From positions 6,081,918 through 6,145,917 of the forward strand of contig NC_049992.1 in the NCBI RefSeq assembly GCF_000003815.2: DNA of 64,000 nt, given 5' to 3'. The notes under the pieces were generated by a model. The model ran no database searches and was not told the origin of the DNA. It worked only from the letters and a program-made list of their open reading frames with translations. This document shows positions 47,201 through 57,240 of this stretch, piece by piece. This DNA comes from Branchiostoma floridae (taxonomy: Eukaryota; Chordata; Leptocardii; Amphioxiformes; Branchiostomatidae). The first letter of the stretch is position 1; each line of letters starts with the position of its first letter. A program made the translations under genes and the position numbers.

Positions 47201-50200
47201 AAGCCTTCCCAGGAGATTCACAATAAATCCTTTGTTTTCATTGAAACTGGCGTGGGGTAGGGTGGTGTCTAGCGTGAAAAATCACAATCCTTTGTTTATG
47301 TCTTATTGTTATGCTTGTAAACAATAGATGGCGGTGACTTTAGCATACGTTAATCCCATTAAAAACCAGACAAAATCAAAGGAAGACCGTTTATTTGGAG
47401 CTAGTACACGTTTGTGAAAATCCAGGCTTACCGGCATGTGGCCGCCGCATGTTTCGGGAACATATTCTTCAAAATCGGCAACAGCAATAAAATGACCGGT
47501 TCCTTGTAGCACTACTCAGATAAAAACATCATTTGTACTTTTGTATAGCCTTTGGTGTGTGATTTTAGTCCCCAGACTACTAAAATTATGGAAGAACTTT
47601 GAAACAAAACAGCCGAGCCGTAAGGAAGACCATGTGCCGATGGAAAATACTCCTTTCTTTTTGTCGAAAAATCGGCAACGTGGGCGAAAAATGACTGATT
47701 AATTTTAGCAACATCATCCATAAAAATGCCCTGCATTGTGTCTTGTCGCTTCTTTTGTTGGTTTTTTGGGGCCAAACCCGCTAGAAATGCAGAAATTTGC
47801 CGATAACTTTGCACAAATTTGAAAGTTGTGGTCGGGCCGGGCGCCATTTTGTTTCTTACCATATTTGGTAAAGACAGAAACTAGCACCTCGTTTCGAAGC
47901 AGCAGATTCGAGAACATGGAAAATCTTATTTCAATGTTTTGGCAAAGTGGGGAATAGAGGGTATTCATAATTTGTTGCAAATCAAAAAGATAATGTTTAT
48001 CTTTTTTAAATTCAGATGTGGTTTTTGAAGTCAAAATGCAATTTGTATTTTCTTCGAATGTACGGGTGGAAATGTCCTACCACTTATATATCATGTCTTG
48101 GGACATTCCATTTCATCTGGAACAGAGGATTTTGGGGGGAAACTTTTTGTGTTTCTTGGATTTTTGATTGATGGAATGCTTGAGAAAGTTCTTAACATTC
48201 CCCAAGGACGTCCTTGCATTCCCTGGTAGCAAATGATTTTGCTGTCATCTTCTTTAATGCTATTTTGATAATCAACATGATCAAGTCTTGAAGATGAACT
48301 GATTTAAAAGAGGTTCTAACAAAAATTAGTAGTAGGCATTGCCCAATGTTTTAAGCATTTTCCAAGGATACTTGCCTCAGTCAAGTTCCAAGCAGGAAAT
48401 ACATGACTTGGTGTTGTGTATACTGTTCCACTTTTTGAGCTATACCCATTTTTTTTTAAATTCAGGATTTTTTAGAAGATAAATTTCAAATAAATTTTAA
48501 AGTTATAAGATGGTAATAAAAGTTACCCAAAATAGACCAAAAACCATCTTAAGGGGTCTAGAATAATTACAAATTTTGAGGCCTCCCAGACCTATCCCCC
48601 CCGCTCGCCACTTCGTGGCTCGCCAGAGCACCACTCCCAAAAAAAATTCTGGGGAGAGCCCTGGAGAGGGTGTGCAGTACCCTGGCCATAGATAGATTTG
48701 CAGTGCCAGTTCAAAATACTGGATGGCTCTCCTGTAATCTTTAAGGTTATTCAAGGCTCCCCCAAGATTGTGGCATAAGTTAGCAATATGAGGATGTGCA
48801 GAAGTCTGGCCATAGATCCTCCTGCACATCTGCAGCGCCTCTTCACTGTAGCTGATTGCCTTCCTGTTGTCACCCAGATTCAGCCAGGCTGTTCCCAGGT
48901 TGTTGAGTGAGCCAGCAATGTGGGGATGTGCTGTACTCTGACCATGGGTGTTCCTTTGTATCTGCAGTGCTTGCTCATAATAGTTGATAGCTTTCCTGTT
49001 ATTACCTAGACCACGCCAGGCTCCACCAAGGTTGTTGAGTGCTGTGGCAATGTCAGGGTGTGCCGTACTATGGCCATAAATGCTCTTTTTCATCTGCAGT
49101 GCCTGTTCAAGGTAGCTTATGGCTTTCTTGTGATCACCCAGCCTTTGCCAAGTTAAACCAAGATTGTTTAGCGATATAGCTATGTTGGGGTGTGCCATAA
49201 TATGACCATAGACACTTCTGTGCATCTGCAGTGCCTGTTCAAAGTAGCTGATTGACTTGTGATAACTGCCTATACCACTCCAAGCACCTCCAAGATTACT
49301 CAAAAGTTGCATTTTCTCGTCCGTGTCTTCAATCTTTTCCAGGGCCTCATCGTAGCAGCCTATAGCCAACCTGTCTTTGCATAACTCAGAGTACATTGTT
49401 CCTTGTACTGTTGGAGAATTGTCATAAAGGTCAGGAAAAGAATGTACAATAATTGACTTCCTCTCTGACCATTTAGACAAAGCTCTTTTTAGAGGAACTA
49501 CTGTATAATAGTATCTAAAAAGCTGTCTTTCATTTGGTAGGTGGAAAACTGGCTTCAGTGATTCTAAGTTTGCTTGTTTGTCATATATGGATTGTTCGAA
49601 CGATTCTTGTCCATCCAGTACTTTTTCCATTGATCCCAAAGCTGACAGGTTTTCCTTCTGTCCACCATTTGCAAGGTAGGTTCTGAGCCTGAGTTCTGCT
49701 GAGATGCTGGTAAGCACTGTCAGGTGGTGTGCATTGTTGGGACTGATGACCTGTTGGTTAGCCATGTCTTCTATTGTTTCCCAAACTGTGGTAGGCATAA
49801 CGTGTGAGGACAGTGCCAAGTAGTCCACTGCTACAGCTGGGAAGCGATAGATTTCTTTTTTAACGTCAATCAGCCTTGCTGTAACCGTTTCCTTACCACT
49901 GTAGGATTTGATGTCTTCCTTCATTGTCTCCTGTGCCAATTGTAGACCCATTTTACCTTCTTCAGCTTGCAATATCTTTACTGTGATGGCCATGTATGTG
50001 TCAATCAAATCCTGGTTCCCTGCTATCAGGCATGGGTTTCTCAAGATGGTGGCCAAGTGATATGATCCTTCTTTCAGGTATAACGTGACGTCATTTTGTA
50101 ATTTTGAAACCATGTTTTTTGGTGTGCAGATGAGTTCACATTGTTCTGTGCTCATTGTTCCCTGCCTGCCCAGTGGAGTCTTACTTGCCTTTGGCATGGA

Positions 50201-53200
50201 GCCATCAAATGCAAACCCACGAGGTGTAACAGAGTCATAGTACCAGCTGTCTAGTGGATTTTTGGAGTAGAAGTCATTGAGAGATTTTATTCCCAGAGCT
50301 GGGAGAATGGTTTCTCCCAGGTTGACCACTTTGAGGTGTAGGTAGTGGGTGAGGTTGCAGAAATACACAAGACATCCCTCACTTTCTTCTTCTACCAAGA
50401 TGGCAAACTCCAGGTCTGAGTATGGAGTTACCAGTCCTGTGGCCTGTGAACCCAAACCTATCAGGGCATACTTACAGGGAGGGGGACCCATTAACCCAAT
50501 ACACTCTTCTACAAGCTGGCTGATCAACTTCTTCCTTTCTTGTGCAATGTTCTCAAACAAGTGTCTGACAGCCTGAGCTCGTTTTGCCTCTATCTCTTTG
50601 ACACATGGGTCATCCTCATCATGTACATAGGGATCCAGCTGCTGGTCAATGGTTTCCATCTCCAGCTTGATCTGTTCCCGCAACTTCTTCAGCTGTTTCT
50701 TACATTTTTCTGTATCACCTTGACTGGGAATGTGTTGTATGCCTAAGATACTTTTGAGAAATAATGGCTCTACTTCTTTAATTGCTGTTACTATCTTATC
50801 ATTGAGGAATTCGTCTGTAGACCTGGCTATCGCTGCATTGTAGAGTGCTGCTGCTTTGACAAAGTCTCCCCCGTCTCCTGTCTGCTGACCTCGCTTACTG
50901 TAGACATCCCCCAACTTGCACAGGGGCTCCACCTCTCTCTGGTACTGCTGGGCTGGGGCATCTTGAAACAAATAGTAAAGAAATATTTCAGAATCTCTGT
51001 TACTTGGTGAAGTTCAAGCTTTTGAATTGTTTTTGTCTCTGCCATTTTGTGTTCTTCTTTGTCCACATGTACAGTTATTTGGATTATAAGTAAACTCACC
51101 CGTCGTACCATCAATTGAATGACAAGAAATTGATGATAAAAATCATGGTGTAAACAAAGGGTCAGACTTGCAAGAGTGTCAAGAAGTAGAGTTCAGAGGT
51201 GGAAGAACTAGTCATGTATCAGACATGTCAGACATTCCAGGTCATGGGTTCAATGGAAGAGGCTACTAATTGACAGGGAGGTATTTTTTTTTATATGTCT
51301 GCTTGTAACAAGTTGTGTTTTCAATAAACATTTTATTTATTTATTTATTTCAATGGACACATGTGCATATCAATCAAAACCTTATTTGCAAACAAAACAA
51401 TGATCATACAGAGATTTGAGATCTTCGAACTTGTTAGTGTAGGAAGTTGATACATGTTGTATTAATTAAGTCTTAAATCTTGCCTTGATTTGATTTGACT
51501 TGAAAAATCTTACCTTTTACATGTACCATCTTAAGTGCTGCTCCAAAGTGTTTCTCTGCTGAGTCCAAGTCTACTCTGGCAAGGAATGAGTCCCCTTTCT
51601 TAAGGTAGTCTTTGTACTGACTTAAGATAGAGGGAAAAACCTCATTAGGTATCAGACAGGAGATATGAACATGGACTTGAATAAGCATCATAAAAGTAGC
51701 ATTTCTTTAGGCATAGGAAAAAAATGTTGTGTAGGTAGGTAGGAACTATTTTTTTCTTGTACTAGGTAATTTTTTTTTGTAGGCTTACCAAAACTCTAGC
51801 GATACACATTACAATATAGTGTTGAACAAAGTTAACTGAAATGCATGAAGAGTTGAAGACTGTTATGTAATCCAATGTCAAACTTTAATTTTCTGCATTA
51901 TAGATACATTTTTCTTTCATTAGATAGGACAAGCAGTGGTTTTACTTCTGAATCAATAGGAAGCAGGCTGAATAAAAATTGGTAGCTATGTGACTCCACT
52001 GCCCACCCTAAAAAGTCAGGGTCGGCAGTATTTTCTAGGATAGATAGGGAGACAGGAAACACAACATGTTTTTTCCTGAGTCTTGCTTAAAAATGTTGAT
52101 TTAATTTGTCATCTGCTGAGAAATGGACAAAACTTGACATGGAGGTTTCCTTACCTTTGCATGTCTGTATCAGTTTTTGTGTTGTTTCTCGAATGGCGCT
52201 GTGTATTCGGCCATCTTCCTCTCAGTCGAGATTTGTTTGCTGATGATCGCTGTAGAATTCCATCCGTATCGTCAATGTTTTAATTAAATTTTTCATTCAA
52301 CGTTAGATATTTCGTGGTCTGTTTCAATCGTACTTCAACTGATTTTGTCATCTAAAGCCACACCAACTTAATATGTTACTGAATGTTAGTTGTCAGATGA
52401 AAAACCAGAGCTCAATCTACCGATCAAAAATCACAACCATATAGCATGCACAGAACTTGTGATATCAAAACCCAAAGCCCATCTGCAGTTCCATAAGAAG
52501 TCGCTATGGGGGCTCGAAATCTAATCATTTCAAGGTCTCAATAAGACCTATCAACCACATACTAAATATCAGCAATAACTAAGAGTCGTATTCAAGTTTT
52601 CCTCCATTCCCTCTGTTTTTATGATATCTACTAATGTCATATTTTGACCGTGAAAATTATTAAAATGTCCAAAAACTAAGAAAAGACATTGATGACAGCC
52701 TATCAGTTTTCCTCCTTCAAAATGATAGTATCTTTCAAACACATTTTACACACAGAATTTACTGATGGTGAAACTATTATACTTACCCTTCTCATGATCA
52801 CTGCGTGCCAGATTTTCACCATGTACAAGACTCGATGGTGCAGAGTCTGTTTTGTGTCTGTATCCTGGCACCTTGTCAGGGCCTTGCCGTACATGGCAGC
52901 TGCCTTGGAGAACTGGGATAAATTTGCAGTCTTCTTGCCTTTCTCGAGATACAAATCACCAAGAGATTTTAGCAACTCGAGCTCTAGAAATATGTCTCCA
53001 TTTTCGATTGAAGTCACTAACATTTCTGTGTAAGTCTCTTCAACAGATGAGGATTTCTCGATACTTAGGTCCAGTCTGCTACAAAATTTTGCCACCCTTA
53101 GGACATTGTGTTTCGTAATTTTGCCTCGGTAGCCTGGAGGGAGCCACACAAAATGCGGAGTGTACCCCTGCAGAAGTTGTCTGGAGAGTTTCTCCATGTA

Positions 53201-55712
53201 GCCGATACGATGTTCCAGTGTTTGTCTCATGTCTGGGTCTGTGCAGCGCAGTAGGGCAGCAGCATACAGGGCAGCAGCCTTGTCAAACTCTGCGGAATCT
53301 TTGCTGAGCTTGCCTCTCCGAAGATGCAGGTCTCCAAGACTTTTTAAGACTTCTGCCTCCATTGAGTGATCCATTGAAAGGATGGCCTCTCTCAGTGCCT
53401 TCCCGTAACCAACTCTTTTGCTGTGTTGACTCTTGAGGAGGAGCTCCAACTTTTGAAGCTTGTTTGCCAGGCTAGCCATCCTGGTGTTTTCTTATTTTCA
53501 CTGCATAATTTTCCACATCAAATAGAAAAAAAAATACATGACGGCTTTTTGTGACAAAGCACAAACATTTCCAAGGCATAGTGCTACATTCTTTGTACAA
53601 AATAATACTTGAAAACTCTTGCGATGATTTTATATTTACAGTTTGTAGGATGACAGGTATCAATTTAACTAGGAATTTCTGCAACCCACCACCATGTATG
53701 AAATAAATTTTTTATACCCAAATAGAACCTTGATATAAAGCTATAGCAAACTGATTTAACTGTGTAGTACAATGCCATGTAATTGGATAGACAAATACAT
53801 TGTACAAAATGTGAAACTTACCTTTGACTGAGACTCCACAGCTGTGAATCAGCCTGAATACTGATTTGCCTGATTTTCTCCCACCGTTAAGAGTTGTTGA
53901 TTTTCCCTCAAGATTTGTCCTTATAGATAATAGTCTGTTTTCCTGTAAAGTCTATCTTGTCCTGGCCACACTTGTGTCAGTTTTCACTGCGTGGACTGTG
54001 TTGTTACTCTTCTTATCACCAGAGAGTTGCCTGTTTTATCTTGTATTGCAAAAGGTCCTTGGGGTTTTAAATATGCCTGATACTACTTGCACAAGCAAGA
54101 TGTCTGGGTTTCCCCTCTGGATACATTTTTAGATTTGCTGGTTTCACCCTGTACTTTTGGTTTCATACTCTGACTCATAAGAGGCTGCTTATGTGAAACT
54201 ACCAGTTTCCAATTATGCATGTACTGTAAAATGCATTTAAGTTCACGGGGATTTAATTTCCGGTATCAGGAAAAAAGGACTTGTCGCAGTGGTTTTAGTT
54301 TCGCGGTAGCACCATGCACTGCAGTCTCTTACTGCCATGGAAAAATGTTTGCTGTGGTTTTAAGTTCACAGTAAAACAGCCACCGCGAAAACCGCAAACA
54401 TTAGACCACCGCGAAAGTTTCTGTATTGACAGTATTTACATGGTTTCCATTCAGTCATGGTTGCATGGCTGATCATGAATTTCTGGATTTGAGCCAATAC
54501 TGTCATGGCCATGTACATGTATGTGCCAAGAATGTAAAGAGGGTCTGTATGAGAGAAGGGGTAAAACTTGCTAATACTTAACTGTAAATATACTATACAT
54601 GTATACAGTTATCCCCTCTTTCTTGACTAAATTTAGGAATACAACAATGTTTAACAGTATTCAAGTTTATAAATATTCCTTGTATGCACTGTGCTAGATT
54701 TAGAATGGGCCAGCTACAAAAAGGTGAATCAAAGTAGCTCAGAAAAATGGCCTGCAAACCACCTGTAAAGGCTGAATACTGTAAATGCATTTAAGTTCGC
54801 AGGGATTTAATTTCGCGGTAGCAGGAAAATGGACTTTTCGCGGTGGTTTTAATTTCGCGGTAGCACCATGCACTGTAGTCTCTTACTGTTATGGAAAAAT
54901 ATTCGCGGTGGTTTTAAATTCACGGTGAAGCGGCCTCCGCGAAAACCGCGAACATTAATCCACCACGAACATTTCTGCAGTATTTGATTCTTTGCAAGTT
55001 GTCTTGCATGAATACAGCTGGTTCTTACACTAGAATTGCCTTCTGCCATACAGAAAGGTACTTATACCTCAATCTCATGCTATAGTGTCACCCTAAGAAA
55101 TTCTCTTCTCAACCATTTGTCTGCTTCTCAATCTTAAGAAAAGATTTAGCCGAAAAAAGAACAAGCCCCTGTATTATCTTTCACAAAGGAACAGATTTTT
55201 CCATGCAAAAAGCCAGTTGATCTGGTCTGAGTTAGGTTTCTTTGAAGCTTTATTATTCAACTCTCTGGAAACCAAATAGAAGTGTACAGTGCAACTACAT
55301 ATGGCATTAATTGCTGACTCATTGACCAATGAATTCTTCAACCTCACAAGCTATGTTGCCTGCCCACCGTCACTATTATACTAATAGGCACATCATCATG
55401 TAAGCATTACTGTGCTTAAGTAATGTATATGTAATTATACATTGTGTACATGTTATTCCAGTTTTCCTCCTAGCTCCTATACACGGTACTGCATCTCCTG
55501 TGAATTATGTTAATTCAAATTACTGGTAGATGTTTGTTTGTTTGTTTGTTTGTTTGTTTGTTTTTGGTCACCCTACGAAAACCTCTTGACACTGTCATTT
55601 TCCACCGACAGGTCCAGGGCCAGGTTTTCCACGTGGGCCTCCCCCAAGAGGCATGAGGCTGCCACCCCCGCCCAGAGGAATGAGACCACCCATGCCACCA
55701 AGACCAAGATAG
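41216..55712 (+). CDS. SF3B4: splicing factor 3B subunit 4 (SF3b49/SAP49), 9 exons, 436 aa
   Basis: RNA-binding subunit of the SF3b complex in U2 snRNP; contacts pre-mRNA near the branch site and binds SF3B2 (family knowledge). Exons: 41216-41249, 42481-42564, 42727-42872, 43209-43337, 43746-43926, 44469-44600, 45117-45464, 46027-46182, 55612-55712. Total 1311 nt in frame, all GT-AG. The start [19 protein letters not shown] matches the family. RRM1 spans about residues 14-92 (VYVGGLD, GYGFVEF). RRM2 spans about 101-180 ([25 protein letters not shown]). From about 215 to the end the protein is a Pro/Gly/Met low-complexity tail ending RPPMPPRPR. Human SF3B4 is 424 aa. The last intron is 9.4 kb and holds another gene on the opposite strand; the other introns are 0.16-1.2 kb. 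An AATAAA at 56359 is a possible poly(A) signal. Confidence 0.97.
42990..43195 (+). repeat. dispersed repeat, family C (SF3B4 intron 3)
   Basis: Shares TATATCCTTCATTAGATAGG, GGCTGAATA, TATGTGACTC and CTAGGGTC-type words in the same order with 20-320 and 51775-52085. No coding frame or terminal repeats found. Confidence 0.7.
43455..43675 (+). mobile_element. SINE-like element (SF3B4 intron 4)
   Basis: Contains TTGTGCCCTTGGGGAAGG, TTTCCTCACTCCACCGAGGTG and AAAATGGGTACCCAACTT, the diagnostic order of the SINE body at 63365-63510. It ends TAGACACAGTGGATAACAAC, as does the copy near 8340-8520. Confidence 0.65.
46318..47021 (-). pseudogene. 3' TPR remnant of the NTase-TPR gene, cut off by a transposon
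   Basis: An open minus-strand frame with about five more TPR units of 44 residues of the kinesin-light-chain/nephrocystin-3 type (for example [44 protein letters not shown]), ending [16 protein letters not shown] and a stop near 46315. Taking out the element at 47022-48663 and one GAGAG joins its frame exactly to a TPR unit upstream (GQGTAHP then [10 protein letters not shown]). It was therefore once the C-terminal part of the same gene. No start of its own is evident before 46926. Confidence 0.8.
47022..48663. mobile_element. 1.64-kb DNA transposon inserted in the TPR gene, TSD GAGAG
   Basis: Ends read inwards CAGGCCCCTCCCCAGAGC (left) and CAGGGCTCTCCCCAGAAT (right), flanked by GAGAG at 47017-47021 and 48664-48668. 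It carries a 116-aa minus-strand frame (47862-47512, [16 protein letters not shown]) and another at 47512-47309 that I do not recognise; both may be chance frames. No transposase motif seen. Confidence 0.85.
48503..53479 (-). CDS. nucleotidyltransferase-TPR protein, nested in SF3B4 intron 8, 3' end broken (3 exons, 1084 aa as it stands)
   Basis: Exons on the minus strand: 53479-52787, 51616-51514, 50961-48503; introns GT-AG, phases agree (3255 nt). Three copies of a ~60-residue helical module open the protein: [35 protein letters not shown], and [17 protein letters not shown] in exon 3. A nucleotidyltransferase-fold domain follows at about residue 430 ([18 protein letters not shown], with GS and the metal-binding pair Asp448/Glu450), and a conserved stretch [19 protein letters not shown]. 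From about 830 there are five TPR units of 44 residues. The last ~55 codons are not native: an apparent 8-nt deletion near 48690 shifts the frame and it then reads into the transposon. What the NTase transfers is unknown; it resembles DUF294/GlnD-like domains. It may be a recent pseudogene or still make a truncated protein. Not named. Confidence 0.82.
51775..52085 (+). repeat. dispersed repeat, family C (NTase-TPR intron)
   Basis: Closely follows 20-320: ACTCTAGCGATACACATTAC, TTCATTAGATAGGACAAGCA, GCAGGCTGAATAAAA, TTTTCTAGGATAGATAGGGA. Three copies in 64 kb indicates an interspersed family. Confidence 0.8.
54222..54434. mobile_element. MITE, family B (SF3B4 intron 8)
   Basis: Starts TACTGTAAAATGCATTTAAG and ends TTGACAGTA, with the internal CGCGGTAGCACCATGCACTG and CCACCGCGAAAACCGC words of the family. 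Confidence 0.82.
54777..54982. mobile_element. MITE, family B (SF3B4 intron 8)
   Basis: Starts TACTGTAAATGCATTTAAG, ends TTCTGCAGTA. The best preserved of the three copies; about 340 bp from its neighbour in the same orientation. Confidence 0.82.
55531..55564 (+). repeat. (GTTT)n microsatellite
   Basis: About eight TGTT/GTTT units just 48 bases before the last SF3B4 exon; it may add to the pyrimidine-rich acceptor context. Confidence 0.9.
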
Positions 55713-57240
55713 AAGAATGCTGGAAGATACCACGTTTTAGGGGGTTAAATGGGACGGGGTTATATTCTTTTTTCCCAGTGACCAATGTAGAAAATAGTCA
55801 TGTGGACAATATCATACATGTCATGCTTATCATTTTACATACTTTGATTTAATGTCCGGCTTTTTCCCGTTTTACAGATAATTCTGTCATTCCATCTATA
55901 TTTATAACTGACAGTGGTATAGTTTGTTAGGCTATTATACATCTTATTCTAGCTCCATTAAGTTTGATCCTTATAATGCTTAGAAATATTCGGAAACATA
56001 CATTGTACTTTCCACAATACGTTAGATTTTGGATTAATTAAATTCCCAAGGAAATCACCTTTCACTGTGTAGTTTTGTTTTATGACTGTGTGACGATACA
56101 ACTGCTTGAATAGAAATAGATTCATGTGTTTCAAATATATTGACCTCATGCCTTAACATCAACATTCAATTAAGTTTTTGTCTAAACCTTTGTTAGAGTA
56201 ATTTTAATCTTAACCGCCTCTGTTTGACTCTGTGACAATACGAAGTTTTGAATAGGAATGAAAGTCATGCATTTTAAATGTTTTGACTTAAGGCATTAAC
56301 ATCAACATTCGATTAAAAAGTTATTGTCTAAACATAAGTTTCACAGAATTGAATCATGAATAAATGCTACTGATATTCCCTGCCAGCAGGGAAGAAAAAT
56401 TATGGTAGAATACATGTGATGCAGGCCTCCTGCTTTTAAAGATGTATTAATCTACTCTCAAAGTGAATGTCTAGTGCCTAATGGAATGGGGGACCCTGTG
56501 AAACGGGTTGGTACATCCGAAAATAATTTAATAAGGTTGGTAGAACATAAGGTATTGGACTTTTCTTTTACACAACCAGTACTGTCTTATAACTTACATG
56601 ATGAACCAGGATGAGGGGGGTACAGACGTAGTCCCATTTTGGATTGTGTTCTCGCCACAAAAGCGACAGCGACATTGGCTACATACTAGTATAGCAGTGA
56701 GAAGCAGCACTCTAGTCAGAACCGCATCAAAACATTAAGCAGGTGAGAGACATTGCTGGTTGTGTAAAACCTTCAATATCCTAGCAAGGTTGGTAGGTCA
56801 CAGAATGAAGAGAATCTTTTACACAGCCACTGCTTTATTCCACTGACATTTTGATGACTGCCTGTTAGGCCACACCAAATTTATTTGTTGTTTCTCAGAT
56901 TTTTTTCAGAAAAAATTGGGTTGGCCTTCGAAAAAAAATTTACAAATTTTTTTTCAAAAAGTTGGGTAGGAAAGAAAAACCTAAACTATCAACAACATTG
57001 TGTTGCAATGTGAATCAGTCAATTTAATCTCCACTGGTGGCTGGTGGACACTCCTTGGCCAGCTTTAGTAATATCTTAGTCCACCAGATAGTCCACCACC
57101 GTAAATCTGCCTGGAGATTAGTCAGAAATGCCCTGAGGAAGATGACTGACTGTGATCCCGACATCCATGGAATACAGCAATGGTTGTGTGAACGAGTTCC
57201 TTTATTCGGGAATGGGGGCCTTTGTCCCAAATGTTGCCCC

